A DNA stretch of 64,000 nucleotides from Azolla caroliniana (taxonomy: Eukaryota > Polypodiophyta): the NCBI GenBank assembly GCA_043228905.1, contig JBHGNT010000017.1:14446001-14510000 (forward strand), read 5' to 3'. Within the stretch, counting starts at the first letter, position 1, and every line of letters begins with the position of its first letter. A program made the translations under genes and the position numbers. The notes under the pieces were generated by a model. The model made no database searches, was not told where the DNA came from, and saw nothing but the letters and a program-made list of their open reading frames with translations. Positions 1 through 10,600 of this stretch are shown piece after piece.

Positions 1-390
1 GTACAATCAAGCTCCTCTTCATTACTAGCAATGTTCTTTCCATACTCCTCATCAGAATCTTTAGACAGTACTAGCACATTATCAGTAGACACTACTAACA
101 CATTATCAGTACAATCAGTCTGCTCTTCAGTACTTGCCATATTCTTTCCACACTCTTCATGGGCTTCAGTCTTCTCTTCAGTACTTGCCATATTCTTTCC
201 ACACTCTTCATGAGCTTCAATCTTCTCTTCAGTACTTGCCATATTCTTTCCAGAGTCTTCATAGGCTTCAATCTTCTCTTCAGTACTTGCCATATTCTTT
301 CCAGACTCTTCATGGGCTTCAATCTTCTCTTCAGTACTTGCCATATTCTTTCCACACTCCTCATGGGCTTCTTTAGACATACTGTTGTTT
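1..390 (-). repeat. 51-bp in-frame tandem repeat coding 17-aa units
   Basis: Five near-identical 51-bp units plus a degenerate sixth reach the left edge. On the minus strand, in the frame set by the upstream exons, each unit reads roughly E-[ECD]-[CS]-G-K-N-M-A-S-T-E-E-K-I-E-A-[HY]. The array forms the visible C-terminal part of the RING-H2 protein. The other minus frame is also open across the units, but only the acidic frame connects to the spliced exons. Confidence 0.85.
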
Positions 391-3300
391 GGACATGCCA
401 GCTGCTCTTCACATATGAATGCTTCGTTTTTCTCACAATCCTCATGTGTGGAAGATGTGCTTCCAGAATCTGCCTCCGTGGAAAGGTTAATCCCAGAATC
501 TGACTCTGCACTTGTGCTCCATGAAGTTCCCGATTCAGGCTGCTCTTGTAAACCTAATTAATGGGATTCCAAACAATATTAGTATCAACTCACATACTCA
601 AAAGTTTGCAAACAATGAACATAGGGTTTTGGGCCACATTTTTACCTAATGTTACATGGTCATACTGTACAGCCGTAGATACCCCATTGCAAGTGGTGGG
701 CTCGGTCATCTTCTCCACAACATCTAGGTGCTCAACAGTGTTGCTATGATCTATAGAATGCACCAAAAGCAACAATATAATAGGGTTGTTATGAGCTAAA
801 TCATTGTTTTCAAAGTCTGGCTTTTGACGTTTACCTGGGAGTGTGATAAATTCGTCTTCACGATCAGGTTTTGAACTCGTATCTCCGTCACCAAATATCA
901 TTTCGTCATCAGCTAGCAACACAAGTACATGGTATTAGACAATGGATTAGGTTGACAACGCTCCTGACAGGTGAGAACTTATATGACTCACCATTGCATT
1001 CAACTTTCCTTTTCTTGCCGTTTCCATACAACATTCTTGCAGCATTTCTCTTCTTACTGGGCTCTATTTCTAAAGACACATCATTTCTCTTCTTAGTGGG
1101 CTCTATTTCAAATTGTTGACCGGAGCTTGGGGAATTTGTTTGTAGAAGCATATGTTCCACTGCTCCAATGGCCCTTCTCATACATTCATCCTCATCATAA
1201 AAATCATAGGTTATTGGTAATGATGGTCCCTGAACCTTGGAATGTGCGGCAGATATTGAGGGTTTAGGCACAGGGGCTGGTAGTTCCATGACCTTCCCTG
1301 GCGTGGAGTTGCTTGACACTACGACATTCATTGCAAGAAACAAAAAAACGTTGAACGTTAGTACCATCATCTAAAATATACAATGTAGGTCACAATGTAC
1401 TCCTCACATAGTTCCTAATTTACTGAACTAGTACTAATAAGGAACAATGTACTGCTCACTTAGTTCCCAATTTACACAAGTAGTACTAATCATGCACAAT
1501 ATACACAAGTAGTACTAATCATGCAGAATATACTACTCACTTAGTTACCATGTTACACAAGGAGTACTAATCCCGAACAATGTACCACTGTACTAATCAT
1601 GAACAATGTACTACTCACTTGTTTCCTAAATTAGTGGACTAGTACTTATAAGGAACAATGTACTGCTCACTTAGTTCGCAAATTACACAAATAGTACTAA
1701 TCATGCACAATATACACAAGTAGTACTAATCATGCACAAGTACTAATCCCGAAAAATGCACCACTGACTTTGTCAAATTTATAAGTAGTACTAATCTTGA
1801 ACAATGTACTACTCACTTATTTCCTAAATCACTGAACTAGTACTAATCCCGAACAATGTACTGCTCACTTAGTTCCCAAATTACACAAATAGTACTAATC
1901 ATGCACAATATACTACTCACTTAGTTACCAATTTACACAAATAAGGTACAAATCTAGTACTAATAGGGAACAAAGTACTACTCAGTTCCCAAATTACAAA
2001 ACTAGTACTAATCATGAGCAATGTACTACTCACTTAGTTACAAAACTATTACTAATCATGAGCAATGTACTAGAAACTTAGTTCACAAAGTACAAAACTA
2101 GTACTAATCATGAACAATGTAGTAATTACTAAGTACTAATCCAACAAATGTAGATTGGTATTTTGCACACAAGTAATACTAAACGTGATATGTGTTCTAC
2201 ACACCTAGTTACATAACTTGTACTAATTACACCAACAGTATTGAACTTGAACAGTATTAGTACTAAACGTGATATGTGTTTCACACACCTCATTTCCAAA
2301 TTACAGAAACTGTACTATTATTCAGCAATTTAAGTGACACCTTGTTCCCAAATTACATTACTAGTACTAATTTCCAAGTTACACAAACAATACTAACAGT
2401 CAACAGTGTACTATAAGTATAGTGTTTACTAAACTAATACTAGGCAAGTTACAATATAGATTGGACGATGTTGTACCTGGTTCCCTTTTAGTACTACTAA
2501 TTCTGGAAAATATCCCTTCAACTAACTACACATACCAATTATATATTAAGAGTACTGCCAATACTATCCCATTGTTGTTAGAGATACACTAATACTAATC
2601 CATTGTTCTCCTAAATTTTAAGTATGAATTGTGGCATACACTAGTTCTAGTCCAAATGATAATTGACATTATATAATACAAACAATAGAATAGTAGAGCC
2701 ACATACCGTACGGGTGTACTTTTAAACCCCAAGCATAGTACCACTCAGCCGCAATTGTAGTTTTACAGTCCATACATGTATTCTCTTTCTCAAAATGATA
2801 CTTAGCACATAGCACATGATATGTGTGCAAGCATGGTGTAATCACAACATCCATAGCCTCCAGCTTGAATCCGAGGCCACAAAATATACACCTGGAAGAT
2901 TGCAAACACAAGTTATAATATATTAGCTGCTCACTTATTTATACCATAAAAGTAGAAATAAATAACTTTTAAAGCTAATACCGTGATATAGCTATACTAG
3001 TAATGGTACTTTCTATACCACTTGGGTGCTCAATTACAGATGGACACAAAGTATCAAAACCATTATGTTTTAAATCCTGCATCAAGCATGCAAGGTTCTC
3101 AGAATGCAACTTTAAGGCTGACAACTTATTATCTATTTCTTCATGTGCATTCCTGCAAGTATCAAGGTCTGTCATCTGTGAATGTAATTGAGCACCCATA
3201 TTGTTCAGCTCTTTCTTCAACTCCTCTTTCAACACCTCACTTTCTGAATTTTGGATTGTCGATGCAATCCATTCATATGTAGTCTTTATTGAAGAAAATT

Positions 3301-4006
3301 TCTTTTCTGCCTGTATCTCAGCTGATTTAACTGCTTCCAAATCAGCAAGTAGTGCTTGTATTCTTGAGCTCATAGAAGCTATGCAACCAGCCATCATCTG
3401 TTCATGTTTTTCAGTCATTGTGGCCCGTACCTTTGCCTCTAGAACTTGTTGGACAGGTGTTGTAGCTGGAATATCCACATGAGAGGTTCCAGATGACTTC
3501 AAGCCAGTGTTGGTACTGGAGGACCCTTTGTAATGTTCTGACCGGTGCCGATTAAAATCTTCCCAATTAACGTCGATGCCACCTTGAACTTCACATGCAA
3601 AAGCACGTGCAAAAACAGTACCCACCTCATTGTTAGTGATTTGATTTGTATCATAAACATGTTCGTATCTCGTCTTCAATAAATTGATGTATTCCCTCTT
3701 CAAACCACTCATGTGGAATCCTCGCCTTGTGTCGGGATGTGCTGACCCCCAGGTTTTTAACAACCACTCTCTCAGCTCTGGGTAAACGTCAGGTCGTGCC
3801 CGAAGGAAATAATTCCATCCAAGAGGTGTGTCTCGACTGATGGACTGGTACTGCCAGGTCTTCTTTCTCTGTGTTGATGAATTCATCACCCTTTCTCTTG
3901 TGGGTGTCTTCTTGCTTTCTTTCATGGGTGTCCTTCTTCCTTCCTTCACTGGTGTCTTCACTTTCTCTTTCATCAATGTCTTCTTTATGGGTGTCCTTCT
4001 CGTCAT
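1..4006 (-). CDS. RING-H2 finger protein with N-terminal basic and coiled-coil regions and C-terminal 17-aa repeats (partial, six exons)
   Basis: Proposed exons on the minus strand are 4006-2982, 2891-2707, 1318-992, 912-835, 750-646 and 553 to beyond base 1. Every junction has GT/AG and the phases agree throughout, giving at least 757 residues. In order: a basic TPxK-type repeat (residues 1-50); an unrecognised region with W, Y and R-rich blocks (about 50-160); a probable coiled coil (about 200-320); a RING-H2 finger spanning the exon 1/2 junction (C-x2-C-x15-C-x-H-x2-H-x2-C-x10-C-x2-C, about residues 342-384); a low-complexity KKR-rich segment with an internal duplication; and acidic 17-aa repeats. 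RING-H2 fingers usually mark E3 ubiquitin ligases, so ligase activity is inferred. The ATG at 4006 lies just after a good acceptor (CTAG/G at 4012-4010), so the upstream exon may be untranslated or may add an N-terminus. The C-terminus lies outside the window. Confidence 0.72.
1380..2490. repeat. Degenerate AT-rich minisatellite inside intron 2 of the RING-H2 gene
   Basis: About twenty imperfect copies of a unit of about 45-60 bp fill most of the intron between exons 2707 and 1318. The unit carries the words AGTACTAATC, ATGAACAATGTACTACTCACTTAG and AATTACACAA. No reading frame stays open. It explains the large size of this intron compared with the others in the gene (roughly 80-100 bp). Confidence 0.8.
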
Positions 4007-4010
4007 TTTC

Positions 4011-4653
4011 CTAGTCAACACAATTCTCATCAACACATAGCAAATCAATTACCATCAACACATCGCAATTACCATCAACACATAGCAAATCATCACATTG
4101 CATGTACAAACCACATGTACAAACCACATAGCAAATCATCACATTGCAAATCAACACACAATAACCCTAAATAGTCAAACACACAGAAAATAAAACTCAT
4201 CCATGTCAAACACACAGAAAATAAAAACAGACGAATAGGAAAGTCAAAGAAAACGAAAACTTTGTAAATCATCATAACCAACTCCATCACATCGCATGTA
4301 CAAGCCATGTCCAACATACAAAAACCCAAAATAGTAGGAAAAAAACTCATCCATGCCAAACTCACACAAAATAAAAACAGATGGACATGAAACATTAACA
4401 AAACAAAAACATAGCAACTCATCATAGCCAACTCCATTTTGGCCACATGTACAAACATGTCTAACACACAACCACATCGAACAAAATATTGTGATACATT
4501 TTTAAAAGAAACACAGAGAAACACAGAGAAAACAAAAACATACCAGTTGGGCATGCAACACATAGACTATGAATAATCAAAACCTACAAATGGTCATACA
4601 CATACAAATAAAAAACAGACAGAGAGGAAACATTCAGAAAAAGAATACATACC
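4011..4653 (-). other. Putative intron and leader region with two identical splice-donor copies and long tandem repeats
   Basis: A 25-bp block reading on the minus strand GCATGCCCAACTG/GTATGT occurs at about 4539-4560 and again at about 4649-4670. Each copy places a consensus donor (GTATGT) in the same context. Between 4080 and 4500 there are about two copies of a unit of roughly 170 bp (aaactcatcca, cacaaaataaaaacag, catagccaactcca). This looks like the first intron of the RING-H2 gene, with an alternative or duplicated donor. No coding sequence is assigned. Confidence 0.45.
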
Positions 4654-4837
4654 AGTTGGGCATGCAACACAGAGAATACCTGGAGGTCGCTAAACTTGCA
4701 GAGGTACCACACCGTCTTGATTTCGATACCTTGGGAGACAAACGAGAAAACTTCAGGATGACAAACGAGCAAAACGTCAGAGGCTGCTGCAGAGGAGACA
4801 AACGAGCAAACTTCAGAGGCTGCTGCAGAGGAGACAA
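4653..4837 (-). other. Possible upstream exon of the RING-H2 gene
   Basis: An open minus-strand frame starting with ATG at 4837 ends at donor 4653 (CAACTG/GTATGT). If spliced to the acceptor before 4010 it stays in frame with the ATG at 4006 and would add about 62 residues containing an imperfect SPLQQPLKF duplication. The segment could equally be 5' UTR. The underlying DNA has repeats of CAGAGGCTGCTGCAGAGGAGACAAA, so the open frame may be accidental. Confidence 0.3.
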
Positions 4838-4929
4838 ACTTCAGAGGCTGCTGCAGAGGCTGCTGCGTATACAGAGTTCAGAGATCGAACCTGGCACAGA
4901 GGGGAACACAAGAACAACAACAACGGGGA

Positions 4930-5139
4930 AACAGAGAATCGAAGGTGGAGTGAGAGAGAGAAACAGAAAGAAAGAAAGAAAGAGACCTTCGAAGGTGGAG
5001 TGAGAGACAGAGAGAAACAGACCTTCGAAGGTGTCTGTCTGACAACTTCGAGGTAGAAGAGAGAGAGAGAGAGACAGAGAGTGAGTGAGAGACAAAGAGA
5101 AACAGACCCTCGACGGTGTCTGTCTGACAACTTCGAGAC

Positions 5140-5191
<52 letters not shown>

Positions 5192-5280
5192 CAGACAGAC
5201 AGAGAGACAGAGAGACAGAGAGTGAGTGAGAGACAGAGAGAAACAGACCTTCGAAGGTGTCTGTCTGACAACTTCGAGAC

Positions 5281-5320
<40 letters not shown>

Positions 5321-5330
5321 GAGAGAGAGA
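4930..5330. repeat. GA-rich tandem repeat with embedded TTCGAA palindromes
   Basis: Three copies (beginning near 5017, 5099 and 5240) share a core of AAACAGACCTTCGAAGG, then TGTCTGTCTGACAACTTCGAG, then AGAAG followed by a (GA)n run and GTGAGTGAGAGAC. A partial copy starts near 4937. The block lies where the 5' UTR or promoter of the minus-strand RING-H2 gene should be. Open frames through it are typical of simple repeats and are not called as genes. Confidence 0.75.
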
Positions 5331-5481
5331 CATACCAACTGACACGTTCGACTACCAATACCAGAGAGAGAGAGATTGACACTGACCACCTGTCACAATG
5401 GAAACCTTCTCCAGGTGTGCTTTCGTACAACTCTACCTAGGAGACTGGGGCAACACTTAATGCATTAAATATGGCCTAGGG

Positions 5482-5529
5482 ACATTCGAGTGTGACGTAT
5501 AATATCTTTGAACATTCGAGTGTGACGTA
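5482..5529 (-). promoter_or_regulatory. Duplicated 18-bp element with TGACGTA core upstream of the RING-H2 gene
   Basis: ACATTCGAGTGTGACGTA occurs at 5482-5499 and again at 5512-5529, exactly 30 bp apart. TGACGT is the core bound by plant bZIP factors of the TGA/CRE type. The pair sits upstream of the presumed first exon, so a promoter role is plausible but inferred only from position and repetition. Confidence 0.35.
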
Positions 5530-5641
5530 ATGAATTTGTTTTTGGTTTTTTGAAATTTATTTACAATTTTTAATGTTTCTTTTCTTCTTCGATTTAGTAC
5601 TAAATTTTTGGCCAAAAGTTGGTACACCGTAGCATGCTTCG

Positions 5642-5677
<36 letters not shown>

Positions 5678-5723
5678 AACGACCTACAATCTGTCATACG
5701 CAGGTACAGAAAAGAATCGAATG

Positions 5724-7052
5724 CTACTTGATCTTCCGCATAGACGACTTTGTCTCCCAACACATAGATGCGAGGAGGTCACGATAGTATTGTGTTGCCA
5801 TTTCCAGAATCTCAGTCTTGTCCTCCGTTATCGAGCTGTCTGGTTTTCGCAACCCTTGTATACGTCCACCACCACCCTTGGGTGCCTTGTAGTGAAAGAA
5901 ATGTCGGTTGACCTTGTCGTCTTTTCTAGCCCACCATGCTGCATTTCTTCGAAACAGCATTCGGTTCTTCTCCAAAGTCCTCTCCTCTACCTTCATCTTT
6001 GCTTCCTCCAACTTAGCTCTAGACCAAGTGCAACCAGGGTCTACCTGTAGTAGCCGTTGCGCTGCCGCAACGGCCTTCCTTAATTTTGTTTCAATGGCTC
6101 TAACCTGCTAGAGGGCGCACTTGGTCTCCTGTTGTAAGAAGGAGGAGAGGGCCAATTTTTTTTGCAAATCTTCGCTGGCTGATTCACTGCCTGTGGTGTC
6201 CTGCCATATACTTTGTAAACCGGCCTTCACCTCTTCACTCTTCATGATCTTTGTGGGGATCTTCACATTGAGACTACCCTTGCTATCGTTGGGTGGGGTA
6301 AGGTCTAGTCCTGCCGGTTGATGATCTGAAAAGGTAAGACCTGCCAAGATAGCAAAGGCGCCCCCAAGCTCTTCGAGGGATGAGCTGATGTATATGCGAT
6401 CAAGTCGTGCAAGACTACCGCCCCTAGCATTCCCGGCGGCTCTGGAAAAATGCAGTGAATGTGAGCTTCTCCTAAGGGAAGAGCCCCATGTATCCCTCAC
6501 CCCGATTTTGCCAATTAGGAAAGCCCATGAATCCAGCTCCGCACCATAAATAGGCCTCTGGGTCCCTCCTTTCCTATTTCCCAGGTGTTCAGTCATGTTG
6601 AAATCACCTGCCATTACCCAAGCCTCAGCATCAGGTAATGTTGTCGCTAGCGTCCTCCAAAAGATTGCTCTCTCGGGGGCTGAGTTAGGGGCATAAATGT
6701 TTAGCACCCCAACCTGTAGGTGATTCCATTTCAGAAGCACGTATAAGGCCCGACCCTCCAGCAATGTGCCAGATGATGTTACTTCGTATTGGGCCTTATC
6801 GCTGATCGAGATGCAGACCCCTCCTCTTCGGTGGAGGTCCCCTTGTGCAGCTGACCACCATGTGGTCCACCCACCCGACAGGGGGTTTACTAAGCTCTGA
6901 GTTCGCTCTTGCGAGAGGTGGTGTTCCTGCAAAAGCAATATGTCAATATGGCCCCCTATATTAAGGGGATTCAGCTCCTCCTGAAGTCTTCGGCACTCTT
7001 GGTTTTGTCGGCCTCCACCAAGGCCCTGTACATTCCACGTTAGGATCCTCAT
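5724..7052 (-). pseudogene. LINE ORF2 fragment: apurinic endonuclease domain, reverse transcriptase lost
   Basis: The ORF starts at ATG 7052 with the L1 endonuclease opening (ILTWNVQGLGG) and continues with LLLQEHH, INIYAPN-like (LNIYAPNSA), GDFN and SDHQPA motifs, all typical of the exonuclease-endonuclease-phosphatase fold that nicks target DNA. A TAG at 6110-6108 interrupts it. The same frame then continues to 5724 through the linker found before L1 reverse transcriptase (WWARKDDKVNRHFFH). The catalytic reverse transcriptase is absent, so the ORF cannot support retrotransposition. Confidence 0.88.
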
Positions 7053-7075
7053 CCGAAAGCGGTGACGTTAACGCC

Positions 7076-7626
7076 TGTCGTGACTCTTGAGTAGGAAGCA
7101 GAGAGAGAGAGAGCGATGGCGATAGAGATAACGATAACGATAGAGATGGCGAGAGCGGTAGAGATAGCGATAGTGATAGAAAGAGAGTGAAAGAGGGAGA
7201 GAGTGCGAGAGAGAGAAAAGTATAAGTGAGAGATAAGAAATGGGAATGCGATTATATTATGAGAAAGAAGATTACAAGGAGTAGGCTAAGGGCTAAAGAC
7301 TGGTGTTGAACCGAATGAGTTGTGATGAGTGTATGGACTCTTATTTATATGCCCTTATGGAGTATTCTAGAATGTTCTAGAATATTTTAGATATTTATGA
7401 ATAATAATAATAATAAATATAATCATGAAATATTCAAGAACATTCTAGAATAATCTAGAATGTTCTAAATATCTCGTAATAACTAAACATATAATTATTA
7501 TGATTACATCTCACATATGTTATTACAATGGTTAAAGTACAATATGTAAACCAAGAGGTTATGGGTTCGATTCCTGGTTCGCCAAGATGAATGTCATGAT
7601 AAGCCAAGATGTATGTCTTCATGACA
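7076..7626 (-). repeat. 3' LTR of the chromovirus
   Basis: 551 bp, beginning (sense) TGTCATGAAGACATAC and ending AGAGTCACGACA. It follows the polypurine tract at 7627-7640. It contains the same heat-shock-element arrays, TATA box and tRNA-like segment as the 5' LTR. The single difference is T at 7350, next to the TATA box. Confidence 0.95.
7365..7465 (-). promoter_or_regulatory. Two heat-shock-element arrays in the 3' LTR
   Basis: Array 1 (7365-7382) is TTCtaGAAtgTTCtaGAA, four perfect alternating nTTCn/nGAAn units. Array 2 (7433-7465) has seven units in register, TTC-GAA-TTC-GAA-ATC-GAA-TTC, with one mismatch. They lie 15-115 bp upstream (sense) of TATAAATA at 7349-7342. Identical copies sit in the 5' LTR at 12753-12770 and 12821-12853. 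Confidence 0.7.
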
Positions 7627-10600
7627 TTATCCCCCCTTTTCGATGACGAGTTGCACGAGTCGGAAGAAAAGAGTTCAGACTTGGTTTATGAGGATATTGG
7701 TTGTGAAATGCAACAACCATGTCGGAGGCATTGGCAAGATGTTCGGCAGGCTCCCATGTTCGATCATTAGGTGTATAGCCTAACCAATCAACCAAGTAGT
7801 ATAGTTTGTTGCGAATGATCTTGGAGTCGAGGATAGCGGCAACCTCATATTCAGAGCCATTGGAAACGTCAATTGGAGGTGGGGGAGGTGTAACACGACC
7901 CGGAATAGAGCTCGTTGTGTAAGGCTCCAAAAGTGAAACATGGAAGACCGGGTGAAGACGCATATGAGGAGGAAGATCAAGACGAAATGTCACATCATTG
8001 ATCTTACCACTTATGACATATGGGCCAAAACGTTGATAATCCAATTTGTAGCAAGGTCGGGTCGTTTTAATGCTACCTTGTAAGAGCCATACACGATCGC
8101 CTACTTGAAATGTAGTCGATGAATCACGCCGATGACGGTCAGCAATCTTCTTTTGAGTGTTTTGGGCTTCACATAAATGATGCAAAAGCATATCCTGAAC
8201 TTCTTGGAGTCGAGTGAGCCGATCTTCAGCAGCTGGGTTTTTTGGGAGTTCAGGATGTTCAAGCATCGTCCAACGAGGATGGTACCCAATGTTTGCAAAA
8301 AATGGGGAATATCCAGTAGAAGAATGCTCGGAGTTGTTATAAGCAAATTCTGCCAAAGGTAGTAAATCCACCCAATCATCTTGTTGATAGTTGACAAAAC
8401 AACGTAGATATTGCTCGACTGTTTGGTTGGTGCGCTCACTCTGCCCATTAGTCTCTGGATGGTAGCCGGAAGAGAGTTTACAAGAAGTATGTAAGAGTCT
8501 GAACATGTGCCGCCAAAATTTCGAGATGAATTGGGGACCCCGATCACTGATAATATCATCCGGAAGACCATGATGGCGAAACACCTCCCGCATGAGTAAA
8601 TCAGCTGTCTCTTGACTAGTAATGGTCTTTGTGCATGGAAGGAAATGTGCCATCTTCGTAAAACGATCGACAACAGTGAGAATCGAATCAAATCCCTTGG
8701 AAGGTGGAAGATCCGTAATAAAGTCCAAGGAAATAGATTTCCATGGGCTCTCCGGAATAGGCATTGGCTGTAATAAGCCATATGGATGATGTCGAGGCTT
8801 TTTTGATCGGCAACATGTATCACAGCTACGAACATAATCCGTAACAAAATGGCGAAGCCATGGCCACCAATATCGGCGAGAAATCAACTCAAAAGTCTTG
8901 TGGATGCCGAAGTGTCCCGCCATTGGTGTGTCATGACATTGTTGCATGACTTTGAGTCGAGAAGGACCGTCAGGCACATACAAGAGAGTTTGTCGAAAAA
9001 GTAACCCATCATGCCAACTAAACTGGGTGTAGTCTAGACGAGGATTTTGAGTTTGGGAGCTAGATGCACGATTTGGGATAATATGGCTCAAAACCTCTTG
9101 GGCGAACGCATCAGTCGCAATCTGCTCACGAATGGAATCAAGAAGCCTTGAATCTCCCGGTGTGTTGATGGTATGCATTGCCATTATTCGTAGACGATCA
9201 GGACCTAAGAGGATTTGCTTTTGGCTTTCAAATGCGGCCTCTCCAGGTTGAAGTTCCATATACGAACGTCTAGATAAAGCATCTGCTTTTCCTTGTTGCA
9301 TCCCAGGGCGATATAGAATTACAAAATCGAAACGAGTTAAGAACTGCGCCCAACGAGCTTGTCGTCGATTCAAGACTCGAGCACTTTGAAAGTATGTTAG
9401 ATTTTTATGATCATTGTAGACAATAATCTGCTGAGAAGAACCCTCCAGAAAATGACGCCATTGTTGAAAAGAATCCACAATGGCAAGAAGCTCTTTGTCG
9501 TGAATCTCATAGTTGATTTCTGCGGCTTCAAATTTTCGTGAGTGAAAAGCCACCGGGTGCAGTTCACCATCATCACCAATTTGGGATAGTACACTTCCGA
9601 GTGCGAAATCCGATGCATCAGCTTCAAGTATAAAGCGCCTCATTGGATCGACATGGATTAAGATTGGTGCGGATGTAAATGCTTGCTTTAAACCCTCAAA
9701 TGCAGAGTTCGCATCTATACTCCATACAAATGATCGATTCTTGTGCGTCAGTTGAGTGAGGGGCAACACAATTTTTGAATAGTCTTTGATGAACTTGCGA
9801 TAAAAGTTTGCGAACCCCAAAAAACATTGCACATCTCGCACGGACTGTGGTGTTTGCCAATCCAAAATTGTTTGAACCTTTGATGGATCCATAGAGATGC
9901 CATTTGAAGAGACTATGTACCCCAAAAACTCCACTTGACGTTGGTCGAAACTACACTTCTCCAATTTTGCATAGAGACCATACTCTCGTAGCCGTTGCAA
10001 AACTTGGCGAACATGTATATCATGTTCTTCTTGAGTTTTTGAGTAGATCAAGATATCATCCAGGTAAACAATGATGAAGATATCGAGGAAGTCTCGAAAA
10101 ATATCATTCGCCATATGTTGGAAGACTGCTGGTGCATTCGTGAGGCCAAAAGGCATCACTGTGTACTCAAAATGACCATAGCGAGTGCGGAACGCCGTCT
10201 TCCATTCATCCCCAGGACGAATTCGAACAAGGTTGTAGGCACCTCGAAGATCTAACTTCGTGAAATACTTTGCTTCACTGAGGCGTTCTAGAAGGCTTGA
10301 GATCAATGGGAGAGCATATCGGTTTCTAACGGTCACTTTATTCAAGCCTCGATAATCCACGACCATACGAAGCGTACCATCTTTCTTCTTAACGAAAAAG
10401 ATGGGTGCACCAGCAGGAGATTTTGAATGTTGGATAAAACCATTTGCCAAGTTCTCATTGATATATTCTCGAAGAACCTCTAACTCCGTGGGCGAAAGAT
10501 TATAAATTGGTCCCCATGGAGGCTCTTTTCCTGGCTGCAAATCAATTGGGCAATCATATGGTCGATGCTCTGGTAGTCTATTAGCCTTCACCTTATCGAA

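Noticed and set aside
4813-5430. Long Ser/Leu-rich minus-strand frames
   Set aside because: They are translations of (GA)n/(CT)n repeats open in several frames at once, with no domain or splice support.
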